Of a stretch of DNA of 45,664 bases, positions 17,575-27,000 are shown one piece after another. Below the pieces are notes generated by a model. That model worked only from the letters and a program-made list of their open reading frames with translations. It was not told the DNA's origin and searched no databases. How positions within the stretch are numbered: the first letter of the stretch is position 1; every line of letters starts with the position of its first letter. A program made the translations under genes and the position numbers. The DNA is from Lentilactobacillus farraginis DSM 18382 = JCM 14108 (lineage in GTDB: Bacteria > Bacillota > Bacilli > Lactobacillales > Lactobacillaceae): assembly GCF_000583655.1 (NCBI RefSeq), contig NZ_BAKI01000020.1:1-45664 (forward strand), written 5' to 3'.

Positions 17575-18693
17575 ATGATGACAGTTGAAACCACTACGAT
17601 GTACCCGAACCGCTTTGATATCGTCGGCAGTTTCCTAAGACCGGCAAAGCTCAAACAGGCAAGAGCCGAGTTTCAAGCAAATAAAATCAGTCGCCAAGCA
17701 CTGACCGAAGTTGAAAATGCTGAAATTAATCGCCTCGTAAAAAAAGAAGTCGAGGTAGGATTAACCGATGTTACTTCCGGCGAGTTTCGCCGCAGCTGGT
17801 GGCATTTGGACTTTTTCGACGGCTTAAACGGTGCCCGTTTTTTCACACCCGAACACGGCTTTATTTTTAACGGGCAGGAAACTCGCAAAGGTGGGATTAA
17901 AATCACCAATAAGCTCACTTATAACCCGAACCATCCATTTTTTGACGATTTTAATTATTTAAAGAAGATTGTCCCGGAAGGCATCACACCAAAACAAACC
18001 ATCCCAAGTCCCTCAGTCTTTTTCCCTAATAAAGAAGCTGAGGTTTACGATAACTACTACCATAATGATCTTGACGCTTTCTTAGAAGATGAAATCAAAG
18101 CTTATCAAGAAACTGTTCAACATTTTTACGACTTGGGGTGCCGTTATCTCCAGCTTGACGACACGTCATGGGGCATGTGGGCTTCTTTCTCCAAAAATAC
18201 TATTAAACCGGAATTAAAACCACTTTGTGAAGCAGCTGTTAAAGCAATCAATGCGATCGCTGATAACAAGCCTAATGACCTGACATTAACCATGCACGTT
18301 TGCCGAGGAAATTACGATTCCAATTGGGCAGGTGCCGGTGCTTATGATCCGGTCGCCGATTATCTTGCCCAATTGCACATCGATGGGTATTTTCTTGAAT
18401 ATGACGACGAACGTTCCGGCGGTTTTGAACCATTGAAAAAGATTGCCGATAATGGCCGCCATCAGCGAATCGTCTTGGGACTGGTTACGACCAAACGTCC
18501 TGAGCTGGAAGACCCGGCTCTTTTACAAAAGCGGATTCAATTAGCCAGCCAGTATGTCCCCTTAGCTGATCTTTGCCTTTCACCGCAATGTGGGTTCGCC
18601 TCGACTGAAGAAGGCAATCACTTAACCGAAGCTGATCAGTGGAATAAATTAAAATTAGTAATTGATACAGCCAAAGAAGTCTGGTCTGACTAG
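17575..18693 (+). CDS. Short cobalamin-independent methionine synthase-like protein (YxjG/YxjH family)
   Basis: 372 aa, corresponding to the C-terminal catalytic half of MetE without the N-terminal half. It would transfer a methyl group to homocysteine or a related thiol; the methyl donor is not certain for this family. Motifs: DIVGSFLRPAKLK near the start, SGEFRRSWWHLDFF, LQLDDTSW, the zinc ligands in TMHVCRGN (His and Cys) and the late Cys in LSPQCGFAS. The start at 17575 (or 17578) follows AAGGAG. Sole gene behind the first T-box, and distinct from the full MetE at 19.8 kb. Confidence 0.85.
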   Translation: MMTVETTTMYPNRFDIVGSFLRPAKLKQARAEFQANKISRQALTEVENAEINRLVKKEVEVGLTDVTSGEFRRSWWHLDFFDGLNGARFFTPEHGFIFNGQETRKGGIKITNKLTYNPNHPFFDDFNYLKKIVPEGITPKQTIPSPSVFFPNKEAEVYDNYYHNDLDAFLEDEIKAYQETVQHFYDLGCRYLQLDDTSWGMWASFSKNTIKPELKPLCEAAVKAINAIADNKPNDLTLTMHVCRGNYDSNWAGAGAYDPVADYLAQLHIDGYFLEYDDERSGGFEPLKKIADNGRHQRIVLGLVTTKRPELEDPALLQKRIQLASQYVPLADLCLSPQCGFASTEEGNHLTEADQWNKLKLVIDTAKEVWSD

Positions 18694-18733
18694 GATTTAC
18701 AGATAGTCTTCACCAACATTTAAAACTTAAGTG

Positions 18734-18762
18734 TTGACAATCATTAAAGAGACGTCTATTAT
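18734..18762 (+). promoter_or_regulatory. Promoter of the luxS T-box transcript
   Basis: TTGACA (18734-18739) and TATTAT (18757-18762) are spaced by exactly 17 bases. Confidence 0.7.
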
Positions 18763-18769
18763 TATCATT

Positions 18770-19081
18770 AAATTTTAATGCTAATCCGAAAAGAAAAAAG
18801 CTCCGAAGAGAAGAGTAACTGATTTTATAAGGTTCAAAGAGAATCCGGTTGGTGAAAAAGGATGCCTGAACAGTCAGCGAATATGAACTCTGAATAGCAT
18901 AATCAAGTTAACGCTTGATTGTCGGCTGCAACCGTTACATTGCAGAGTCTCAAAAATAATATTGGTTATTTTTGGCACTTTCAGAGGTATTGCTTGTGAG
19001 AGTAATACGAATTCAGGGTGGTACAGCGACGCATTCGCCCCTCCGTCAGATTATTCTGATGTGTGGGGCGAATGCTTTTTA
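18770..19081 (+). promoter_or_regulatory. T-box leader before luxS, probable Met specifier
   Basis: Contains an AGAGAAT box near 18837, a candidate specifier loop GAATATGAAC with ATG at 18883-18885 (the same GAA-N-ATG-purine context as in the first T-box), a T-box core AGGGTGGTACAGCG near 19016-19029 and a strong terminator GCATTCGCCCC/GGGGCGAATGC with T5 (19031-19080). The core deviates from the usual TACCGCG. The TGGT bulge fits the A discriminator base expected of tRNA-Met. Confidence 0.85.
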
Positions 19082-19172
19082 ATTGCCGTACCTCCAAAAG
19101 GATTTTATTATTTAGCAGTGACTGTTAAGATAGTAACTGTATAAAATAATTTTTAAGGAGATTTGATATTTT

Positions 19173-19646
19173 ATGGCAAAAGTTGAAAGTTTTACATTAG
19201 ATCACACAAAGGTTAAAGCACCTTACGTTCGTCTCATCACTGAAGAAACTGGAAAAAAGGGCGACGTCATTTCTAATTACGACTTGCGACTTGTTCAACC
19301 AAACACCAACGCCATTCCTACCGGTGGCCTGCACACGATTGAACATCTCTTAGCCGGCCTGCTTAGAGATCGTCTTGACGGTGTTATTGACTGCTCACCG
19401 TTTGGATGCCGAACCGGATTTCATTTGATTACCTGGGGTGAACACAGTACAACCGAGGTTGCAAAGGCTTTAAAGAGTTCTCTTGAAGCCATCGCAAATG
19501 ATATCGAATGGAAAGACGTTCAGGGTACCGACAAGTACAGCTGCGGAAATTACCGCGACCACTCTTTGTTCTCTGCTAAGGAATGGAGCAAAGAAATCTT
19601 GTCGCAAGGCATCTCAGACAAGCCTTTTGAACGTCACGTTATCTAG
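19173..19646 (+). CDS. luxS: S-ribosylhomocysteine lyase
   Basis: 157-aa metalloenzyme splitting S-ribosylhomocysteine into homocysteine and DPD, the precursor of autoinducer-2. Metal ligands His54, His58 (HTIEHLLA) and Cys124 (CGNYRDH) and the active-site Cys79 (GCRTGF) are all present. It has an AAGGAG site and is monocistronic between a T-box and its own terminator, so it seems run by methionine supply as part of homocysteine recycling. Confidence 0.97.
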   Translation: MAKVESFTLDHTKVKAPYVRLITEETGKKGDVISNYDLRLVQPNTNAIPTGGLHTIEHLLAGLLRDRLDGVIDCSPFGCRTGFHLITWGEHSTTEVAKALKSSLEAIANDIEWKDVQGTDKYSCGNYRDHSLFSAKEWSKEILSQGISDKPFERHVI

Positions 19647-19683
19647 TTTCTGAAAGTCACACATCTAACTGCGTTTTTAATAC

Positions 19684-19718
19684 GCCGCGATAATCTGAAA
19701 GGGTTATCGCGGCTTTTT
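19684..19718 (+). terminator. luxS terminator
   Basis: Perfect 10-bp stem GCCGCGATAA/TTATCGCGGC with a 10-base loop and T5. Confidence 0.9.
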
Positions 19719-19813
19719 CATTTTCGGGGCACTTTATCGGATTAGCCTATCAAGACCAGCTTAAAACTTGGCTGGCAGTATTCGGGTTTTTATATTTGAG
19801 GAGGATTTTACTT

Positions 19814-22099
19814 ATGACAACGACAATTATTGGCTTTCCAAGAATCGGCCATCATCGAGAATTAAAATTTGCGACCGAGCATTACTGGAAGAATAAAATT
19901 AATCAAGAAGAACTGCAGCAAACCGCCTATCAAATCAGAAAGAACCACTGGCAGGCCCAGCAAAAAGCCGGCATTGACTTAATTCCGGTCGGCGACTTTT
20001 CATTTTTCGATGGTGTTTTGGACACTGCCAATCTGTTAAACATCGTTCCCGCCCGCTACAAAGAACTTAACCTCTCAGAATTGGATGAGTATTTTGCCCA
20101 GGCCCGGGGTTATCAAAAGGGTACGGAAACCGTAAAGGCACTGCCAATGAAAAAATGGTTCAACACAAACTACCATTACATTGTTCCTGAATTTTCAAAA
20201 ACCACTGAGGTTAAACTAGTTGGTAATAAACTTTTCAATGAAGTAAACGAGGCCCTTGAACTTGGCGTTAATGCCAAAGCAGTGATTACCGGCCCTTATA
20301 CGTTACTAAAATTGAGTCGTTTTCTTGACGGCACCAAGCCCCGTGATTACGTTGACAGCTTAATTACCGCCTACCAGCAAGTGATCGCCCGCTTGGGAGA
20401 AAAAGGCGTAAAGTGGCTGCAAATTGATGAACCAGCTCTAAGCTTTGATGTCGACGCGGCTGAAAAACAGCTTTTTGATGATCTTTATGATGGTATTTTA
20501 GCTGAAAAACATACCACCAAGATCTTACTTCAAAACTACTTTGGCGATATTCGTGATATTTATAACGACGTTGTTTCAAAAGATTTTGATGGAATTGGCT
20601 TGGACTTTGTTGAAGGTAAGTACAACAACCAATTGCTTCAACAAAACGGCTTCCCGGATGATAAGGTCTTATTTGCCGGTGTTGTCAACGGTAAAAATAT
20701 CTGGCGCAACCACTACGCAAATACAATCAAGTTCTTAAATCAACTCAACACCAAAGCCGACGTTGTTTTAAGCAGTTCCGCATCCCTGCTTCACGTACCG
20801 TACACAGCAGAAGACGAAACCAAATTGCCCGCTGATGTCAAACAACATTTGGCATTCGCCCTTCAAAAATTAGACGAAATCAAGGAACTCGATAATATTT
20901 ATCGTGACGAAGCAGATGGCAAGGCCGCATTGGAAAAGAACGATGCGCTGTTCCACAATGTAAAGCATCCCGTCAACCCTGCCGTTCACAATCGAATTGC
21001 CAACCTGACAGACGCCGATTACACCCGTTTACCAGCCCGGGCCGAACGTGAAAAGGTTCAGAAGAAAGAATTCAAGCTGCCGATTCTGCCAACAACCACC
21101 ATTGGATCCTTCCCGCAAACCAAAGATGTCCGCCAAAACCGTTCCAAGCTGCGAAAAGGTGAAATCACCCGCGAACAATATGACAAATTCAACGAAGATA
21201 AAATCGTTCGCATTCTTAGGAAACAGGAAGAAATCGGCCTTGACGTTCTTGTCCATGGTGAATACGAACGAAACGACATGGTTGAGTACTTTGGTGAAAA
21301 ACTGGACGGCTTTGTCTTCACCCAAAACGGCTGGGTTCAATCATACGGTACTCGAGGTGTTAAGCCGCCAATTATCTGGGGTGACATTTCCAGAACCGCA
21401 CCAATTACCGTTAAAGCTTCTGTTTTTGCCAAGAACCACACCGACAAGCTGATCAAAGGCATGCTGACGGGACCGGTTACCATCTTCAACTGGTCATTCC
21501 CACGTGAGGATGTTACGCCTAAGGAATCAGTTACTCAGATTGCATTGGCCCTTCAAGACGAAGTTCTGGATCTCGAAAAACACGACATTAAGATTATCCA
21601 AATCGATGAACCGGCTTTACGGGAAAACCTGCCATTGCGTAAGTCAAACTGGTATTCCGAATACCTTGACTGGGCTGTGCCGGCATTCCGGTTGGTTCAC
21701 AGTAAAGTTCAGGCTTCTACCCAGATTCATACGCATATGTGTTACAGCGAGTTTGGCGATATTATCAAAGCCATCGACGACTTGGATGCCGATGTCATTT
21801 CCTTTGAAGCATCTCGAGCTGACTTTACTTTGATTGATCAATTGGTTGCCGCCAACTTTCAAACCGAAGTTGGTCCCGGTGTTTACGACATTCACTCGCC
21901 ACGAATCCCATCAGAGCAGGAAATCGAAGACCTGATCAAGCAATTGGTTCACAAATTACCAATCGACAAAATTTGGATCAACCCCGACTGTGGTTTGAAG
22001 ACCCGAACCGAGGAAGAATCCTTTAAGAGTTTGCAAAATATTGTTGATGCGACGAAGAAAGTAAGAAGTGAGATTAATGAGCCTAACAGCGTTATTTAA
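19814..22099 (+). CDS. metE: Cobalamin-independent methionine synthase
   Basis: 761-aa 5-methyltetrahydropteroyltriglutamate-homocysteine methyltransferase. It has both halves of the family: an N-terminal barrel starting TIIGFPRIGHHRELKFA, and a C-terminal barrel with TTTIGSFPQTKDVR, GEYERNDMVEYFGE, the zinc segment IHTHMCYSEF (His and Cys) and NPDCGLKTR (last Cys ligand). The start at 19814 sits behind GAGGAGG; the in-frame ATG at 19796 lies upstream of that site and is rejected. The 95 bases upstream show no T-box, only a short CCAGC/GGCTGG hairpin. It overlaps metF by 23 bases. Confidence 0.95.
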   Translation: MTTTIIGFPRIGHHRELKFATEHYWKNKINQEELQQTAYQIRKNHWQAQQKAGIDLIPVGDFSFFDGVLDTANLLNIVPARYKELNLSELDEYFAQARGYQKGTETVKALPMKKWFNTNYHYIVPEFSKTTEVKLVGNKLFNEVNEALELGVNAKAVITGPYTLLKLSRFLDGTKPRDYVDSLITAYQQVIARLGEKGVKWLQIDEPALSFDVDAAEKQLFDDLYDGILAEKHTTKILLQNYFGDIRDIYNDVVSKDFDGIGLDFVEGKYNNQLLQQNGFPDDKVLFAGVVNGKNIWRNHYANTIKFLNQLNTKADVVLSSSASLLHVPYTAEDETKLPADVKQHLAFALQKLDEIKELDNIYRDEADGKAALEKNDALFHNVKHPVNPAVHNRIANLTDADYTRLPARAEREKVQKKEFKLPILPTTTIGSFPQTKDVRQNRSKLRKGEITREQYDKFNEDKIVRILRKQEEIGLDVLVHGEYERNDMVEYFGEKLDGFVFTQNGWVQSYGTRGVKPPIIWGDISRTAPITVKASVFAKNHTDKLIKGMLTGPVTIFNWSFPREDVTPKESVTQIALALQDEVLDLEKHDIKIIQIDEPALRENLPLRKSNWYSEYLDWAVPAFRLVHSKVQASTQIHTHMCYSEFGDIIKAIDDLDADVISFEASRADFTLIDQLVAANFQTEVGPGVYDIHSPRIPSEQEIEDLIKQLVHKLPIDKIWINPDCGLKTRTEEESFKSLQNIVDATKKVRSEINEPNSVI

Positions 22100-22988
22100 T
22101 GACAAAACCGTTTTTTCACTCGAGGTCTTTCCACCTAAGAAAGACTCTCCCAAAGAAGCCATTCTGCCCACACTTCAACAGTTGCAGGCTATCAATCCGG
22201 ATTTCATTTCAGTAACATTGGGGGCCGGTGGTTCCGATCATTACACCGGTACGGTATCAATTGCTGATTTAATTCAAAATCAATTAAATATCCCGGCAGT
22301 TGCCCACGTCCCCGGTTTATATCAAACCGAAAGCCAAGTCCTTAATTTACTGGATCATCTCTCTGAAATCAATGTCAAAAATATTTTGGCACTTCGCGGC
22401 GACAAAATTCCCGGTAAGGAACCGGTAGGCGTCTTCAATCATGCTAACGAACTAGTTTCCTTTGTTCATAAAAACCGGCCTGATTTCAGCATCGCCAGTG
22501 CCTGTTATCCGGACTGTCATGCCGAAGCAACGGGCTTTGTAGATGACATCGCGCATTTAAAGGAAAAAGTTGATGCCGGTGCCGATCATCTGATCAGTCA
22601 GCTTTTCTTTGACAACCAGTCATTTTACGACTTTAAAGAAAAAACTGAAATTGCCGGCATCCATGTACCAATCGAGGCTGGCATCATGCCCTGCACCAAT
22701 AAAAAGCAGATTGAACGGATTACCCAAATTACCGGTGTCCCATTACCGAAAAAATTCAGTGCGATTCTTGACCGATATCAAGATAGCAAACTGGCCATGA
22801 AAGATGCCGGGATTGCTTTTGCCGTTGATCAAATTATCGATTTAGTTTCCGAAGGTGTTGATGGGATTCATCTTTACACAATGAACCACGCCGACATTGC
22901 GGAACGCATTTGGGAAGCTACTAAATCTGTCTTTGAGGCCGCTAGTCAGAAAAAAGCCGAAAAGGCTGAAAAAGCGAGTAATCACTAA
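22077..22988 (+). CDS. metF: 5,10-methylenetetrahydrofolate reductase
   Basis: 303-aa flavoprotein making 5-methyl-THF, the methyl donor for MetE. Motifs: FSLEVFPPKK at the N-terminus, VTLGAGGS, NILALRGD and LISQLFFDNQSFY. The ATG at 22077 gives the normal N-terminus; an in-frame GTG lies three codons earlier. It overlaps the metE end, so translation is coupled. The C-terminus ends in a Lys/Ala/Glu-rich tail. Confidence 0.95.
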   Translation: MSLTALFNDKTVFSLEVFPPKKDSPKEAILPTLQQLQAINPDFISVTLGAGGSDHYTGTVSIADLIQNQLNIPAVAHVPGLYQTESQVLNLLDHLSEINVKNILALRGDKIPGKEPVGVFNHANELVSFVHKNRPDFSIASACYPDCHAEATGFVDDIAHLKEKVDAGADHLISQLFFDNQSFYDFKEKTEIAGIHVPIEAGIMPCTNKKQIERITQITGVPLPKKFSAILDRYQDSKLAMKDAGIAFAVDQIIDLVSEGVDGIHLYTMNHADIAERIWEATKSVFEAASQKKAEKAEKASNH

Positions 22989-23010
22989 TCGTTAAACTGC
23001 CAAATTAAAA

Positions 23011-23053
23011 AGTACCGACCAGCATGTTTTTTCATGTTGGTCGGCACTTTTTT
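23011..23053 (+). terminator. metE-metF terminator
   Basis: AGTACCGACCAGCATG pairs with CATGTTGGTCGGCACT around a T6 loop, followed by T6. Confidence 0.9.
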
Positions 23054-23074
23054 GAATGGACCCGATTAGTTATT

Positions 23075-23182
23075 CTAACGCTCACGGTTCATCAACCGTA
23101 ATTTAGGAATGGCTGCCGCAGCTGTTGCCATAATAATCACAACCGCCCAGCCAGTCAGATGATAAACATTTTTTCCGGTCAT
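23075..23182 (-). CDS. Small single-span membrane peptide (35 aa)
   Basis: ATG at 23182 after a near-perfect AAAGGAGGG. The 35-aa product has a polar start (MTGKNVYHLTG), one hydrophobic span (about 11-25, WAVVIIMATAAAAI) and a basic tail (KLRLMNRER). I recognise no family. It lies alone between two terminators and points opposite to metF. The strong ribosome site and the single membrane span argue that it is real. Confidence 0.5.
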   Translation of the reverse strand: MTGKNVYHLTGWAVVIIMATAAAAIPKLRLMNRER

Positions 23183-23491
23183 ACCGGCCCTCCTTTCTTT
23201 GACTTCATCTGTTTCAACTCGATTTATATTTGGCCGAATATATTAAGAAAAGTTTGAAATTCCGACAAAGCTTGTTTCAACACGAATCGGTTTCAGTTCG
23301 CTGACTGAGATTAACCGTTTTTATAATAAAGTCACGCGGCTCCTCCTTTCTTTTTGAATTAACCATAGACTACCGGCAACAGCTTAATCAAAGCTTAAAT
23401 CAGCGGTTCTGCTCTGAGTTCGACCGATTCTTTAGAAAATCACAACCTTTATTTTCCATTCAGGAACCATAATTAAAATCAAAGGACATCA
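23183..23491 (-). other. Gap with a second strong ribosome site and a four-codon ORF
   Basis: About 150 bases upstream of the 35-aa peptide, on the same strand, AAAGAAAGGAGGAGCCG (near 23346-23330) precedes GTG ACT TTA TTA TAA. The same AAAGAAAGGAGG-G-CCG block precedes the 35-aa ORF, so this may be a decayed duplicate. No gene is supported in the rest of the stretch. Confidence 0.35.
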
Positions 23492-23493
23492 CA

Positions 23494-23540
23494 AAGGCCC
23501 CCACCAAATCAGTCGTTTTAACTGATCTGATGGGGGCCAA
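23494..23540 (-). terminator. Aminotransferase terminator
   Basis: A long stem, GGCCCCCATCAGATCAGT against ACTGATTTGGTGGGGGCC, lies directly after the gene on the minus strand. The T run is short (TTTG). Confidence 0.7.
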
Positions 23541-23544
23541 TGAA

Positions 23545-24663
23545 TTAATCATATTGGCGTAAGAAAGCTGATAAACGTTTAAGACCCGCTCTTAAAGTCT
23601 GCTCATCCGCGCAATATCCCAATCGAACATGTCCTGGCATATCAAACCGGGTTCCAGGCACCAGCAACACACCCTGTTCCTTCAAAAGGCGCACACAGAA
23701 CGTTTCAATATCCTCTGGAATATCCAATTTGGGAAACGACGTTGAGACACCCTGAGGCATCACAACGCTTGCCCGCGGTTCTGAATCCAGCCAATCTTTA
23801 TAAATCTTTAAATTGGTTAGCACCAGCTTTTTATTTCGTGCCAGCACCCGCTGACGATTTTTAAGCAGGTAAACGGCCATCGCGTCATTAAAGACACCGC
23901 AGCAAATCATCGTATAATCACGATATTTTCGAAAAAGATCGGCAACTTCAGCATTTGATGCCGTCCAGCCCACCCGGATTCCCGGCATGGAGTAGGTCTT
24001 TGAAAGCGAGTTGGTCGCAATCCCCCTATCATATAAATCGACGATCGATACAAATTCATCAGAGCGAACCAGCGGCAAATAAACCTCATCTACCAGAACA
24101 TAGGCCCCTGACTGCTTGGCTAATGCAACCACCTGTTTTAAAAAGTCTTCATCCAGCAGCGTCCCCGTTGGATTATTCGCATTGTTTAAACAAATCATTT
24201 TTGTATCAGGCCGCATCAGCGATTTTAATTCTTCAATATCCGGATACCAATTTCGATCCTCATGAATATGCCAGTAATCAACTTCGGCACCCAATGACTT
24301 GGGAATATCATATAATTGCTGATAAGATGGATACTCGGAAATAACGTGATCACCAGGCTCAATTAACGCATATAATGCTAAATGATTGGCACCCGTCGCA
24401 CCGTTGGTTTGGAGAATGTTGTCCGGATCAATATGCCGATATAGTTTTGAAACTTCTTTCTTGAACTCTGGGGAGCCTTCGATCCACCCGTAATTCATTT
24501 TTTGCCGATCCAATATTTTGTAGAATTCTTCACCATCTTTACCATCTAAAGAAAGGGCTTCATTCATTGTCATAGAAGCAATCGTACTCTGAGAAATGTC
24601 ATAAGTTGCTGATTTTTCCCATTTATTAAGCCATTCTTCAACACCAAATCCTGCTATTTTCAA
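23545..24663 (-). CDS. PLP-dependent class I/II aminotransferase
   Basis: 372 aa, fold-type I aminotransferase. The PLP lysine is Lys222 in TNSLSKTYSMPGIRVGW; cofactor-binding residues are visible in NNANNPTGT (160-168) and VDEVY (191-195). The C-terminal arginine region is PGHVRLGYC. The start at 24663 has a short GGAG site. Annotated homologues carry the generic name aminotransferase; substrate and pathway are not evident. It is next to the methionine genes but on the other strand, so a role there is only a guess. Confidence 0.85.
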   Translation of the reverse strand: MKIAGFGVEEWLNKWEKSATYDISQSTIASMTMNEALSLDGKDGEEFYKILDRQKMNYGWIEGSPEFKKEVSKLYRHIDPDNILQTNGATGANHLALYALIEPGDHVISEYPSYQQLYDIPKSLGAEVDYWHIHEDRNWYPDIEELKSLMRPDTKMICLNNANNPTGTLLDEDFLKQVVALAKQSGAYVLVDEVYLPLVRSDEFVSIVDLYDRGIATNSLSKTYSMPGIRVGWTASNAEVADLFRKYRDYTMICCGVFNDAMAVYLLKNRQRVLARNKKLVLTNLKIYKDWLDSEPRASVVMPQGVSTSFPKLDIPEDIETFCVRLLKEQGVLLVPGTRFDMPGHVRLGYCADEQTLRAGLKRLSAFLRQYD

Positions 24664-24804
24664 TCGAAAACACTCCTTTTTCTAAAAAATAGTAATGCCA
24701 AAAACATAATATGCATCAATCATAATGATTGTGAACAATTTAATTATCTGAAATTCTTACGGATAAATCCAATACAAATTTTACAAAACGCTTTAAAATA
24801 GCCG

Positions 24805-24832
24805 TTGACAAACCAGACAAATATGATATGAT
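24805..24832 (+). promoter_or_regulatory. Promoter of the spx-like gene
   Basis: TTGACA (24805-24810) and TATGAT (24827-24832) with a 16-base spacer. Downstream, AATCG-TTAG-CGATT forms a short inverted repeat near 24844-24857. Confidence 0.65.
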
Positions 24833-24912
24833 AAATATATCAAATCGTTAGCGATTCAAATCGCATAACTCATGTATTATTGTTGGCTGGTTACAAAGGG
24901 GGAGAAGTAACT

Positions 24913-25308
24913 ATGTTAAACTTATATGTTGCACCAAGTAGCGCTTCTAGTCGAAAAGCCCGCAAATGGCTTGTTGATCACGGTATTGAATTCAAGGAAC
25001 GAAACATTTCACGGATTCCATTAAATGCCGATGAGATTAAGCGAATTCTCCGATTGACGGAAAACGGCAGCGAAGATATCATTTCAACCCGTTCAAACGC
25101 CTTTCAGAAGCTGCACGTTGATTTGGATAATTTAACTGTATCACAATTAATCGATTTGATGGTTAAACACCCTGATTTAATCAGGCGACCATTAATCTTT
25201 AATGATGAACAGCTTCAGGTTGGCTTTAGCGAAGAAGATATCCGCAGCTTCCTGCCAAGAAATGTCCGTGAAGCCAGCTTAAAACAATTGATGGATAAAA
25301 TTAGCTAA
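24913..25308 (+). CDS. Spx/ArsC-family regulator lacking the CXXC redox switch
   Basis: 131 aa, the right size for Spx, an RNA-polymerase alpha-CTD-binding stress regulator. Its N-terminus reads LYVAPSSASSRKARKWL where B. subtilis Spx has LYTSPSCTSCRKARAWL, so both Cys10 and Cys13 are Ser. Other Spx features are kept: GSEDIISTRS around residue 52 and RRPLIFND at about 92-99. The start at 24913 follows GGGGGAG. As a paralogue it would not be controlled by disulfide formation. The alternative, an arsenate reductase, is unlikely without the Cys. Confidence 0.85.
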   Translation: MLNLYVAPSSASSRKARKWLVDHGIEFKERNISRIPLNADEIKRILRLTENGSEDIISTRSNAFQKLHVDLDNLTVSQLIDLMVKHPDLIRRPLIFNDEQLQVGFSEEDIRSFLPRNVREASLKQLMDKIS

Positions 25309-25327
25309 ATAAAACTTAAGCTTCATA

Positions 25328-25372
25328 AAGGGGACCCAACCAGTTTTGATCTGGTTGGGTCCCCTTTGTTTT
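25328..25372. terminator. Bidirectional terminator between spx and the MFS gene
   Basis: AAAGGGGACCCAACCAG pairs with CTGGTTGGGTCCCCTTT, with T-rich sequence downstream on the plus strand and an A run on the other side. Confidence 0.88.
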
Positions 25373-25381
25373 GAAATGAAC

Positions 25382-26880
25382 TTAATCCCCCGCCGGGTGG
25401 TTAAGTTCATTTGCCAATCTATGTTTTCTGATCATCAAATACCAGCCACACAATGTAACCACAACTGAAGCGAGGATGGCCAGCCAAAACATGTGTTGGT
25501 AAGCCTCTTGAGCTGTTGCATAAAAGGATTGTAATAGTTGGTGGCGCCCGCTGCCGGTCATTCGCTGAAGTCCCCGATAATATTGTTCGATAGAGGTATT
25601 CATTTGAATGCTGCTAAAACCATTTTGAATTACTGTCGCATAAACGATAGGAGCAATTGTAATACCGACTTGCCGGCTGACCGACAACGTACCAAGTGCA
25701 ACCCCATTATCTTTTTTGCTGGCGACTTCAGCCATCAATACAGACAGCGGGGCACCCATTAGCATGCCAAAGCCAATCCCGGCAATTGTTGAAGAGACAG
25801 CAAACCAAAACAGGTTGGGGCTTAAATAGGCAATTAGTGCAAAGCCAAAAGTAGCTAAAAGACCCGAAACAACAATCGTTTTGGTTGAACCAAGTTTGGA
25901 AGTCAGCGATCCGCCAACTGCTGCTCCAACAATCGAACCCAAACCAATCCCACTCATCCAAACACCACTATTGTCAGCTGAAATTCCATACCGTTGTTCA
26001 ACAAAACTTGGAATGAAAACAAAAATACCAATTAAGGCGCCGGATAGCAGTCCCATTAATAATGTCAAAACAAATCCCCGACTCCGTAATAGTTGGTACG
26101 GCAAAAATGGATCCACTTGATGTGGAACCCGTTTTTCAATTTGAATAAACATCATAAATAAGATAATCCCCAGCCCAATCAGGCCCCAAACCTGGATCCG
26201 TAAGAAGCTATTGACCAAACTGCGACTTTGCAAATTAGTAATGGCCAGCATGAAGCTTAAAATTCCTAAACTTAATAAAACCAGTCCCTTAAAATCAATT
26301 GTTTTAATATCCCCGGTTCTTGTTTCCGGAATTACCAAATAACCGCTGATAATCACAAATAAGGCAATCGGCAGATTAATCAAAAAAAGCCAATTCCAGC
26401 GGCCGGTCAGGTTTAAAATTAGACTTCCAAGATTTGGGCCGACTACTGAAGCAATCCCATTAACTGCTCCCAAGGCGCCCAGTAACCCGCCCTGCTTCTC
26501 CTTAGGGTATGTCGATAAAACATGACTGGAGCAATAATAAAAATACCGCCACCACCAACTGATTGAATTAACCGAGCTGCTAAAAAGAGGCTAAAGGACG
26601 GGCTAAGCGCTACTAAAAGTGAGCCCAGTGCAAAAATACCAATTTCAATTAGAAATAATTTTCGCCGCCCAAACTTATCAGCCAACTTACCAATAATCGG
26701 CGTCGTAATTGCCATTCCCAGTGTATATCCTGTAATTCCCCATGTTCCCTGGACCTCGCTCACTTTAAACGAATAGTTGATTGTTGAAAGGGCACTGGCA
26801 ATAATACCGTTATCCAACGCAGACATAAACACCCCAATAATCAGAATAATCATTGCAAATGTTGTATTCTTTTTTCCCAT
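25382..26880 (-). CDS. MFS drug/metabolite exporter, DHA2 (14-span) family; frameshifted
   Basis: About 499 aa with some 14 membrane segments. The N-terminal part has SALDNGIIASALSTI (motif D1-like) and GKLADKFGRRKLF (motif A); the motif C region has IGFGMLMGAPLS. The frame breaks near 26528: one added C (GCTCC to GCTCCC) gives IIAPSHVLSTYPKEKQGGLLGALGAVNG, the expected segment. The start at 26880 follows GAGGGATGATGAT. EmrB-like proton-coupled export is inferred from the family. An operator-like palindrome lies upstream, but no regulator gene is adjacent. Confidence 0.85.
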
Positions 26881-27000
26881 ATCATCATCCCTCGTAGAAT
26901 TATAATAATAAAACCCAATTGCTTTATGCACCAATTCAAATAGATTGTTTGAAAACTTACTCGCCACACTAGAAATATCAGTGCCCTTGAATTTGGTCCT

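Noticed and set aside
18962-19144. 60-aa ORF upstream of luxS
   Set aside because: Lies within the T-box core and terminator.
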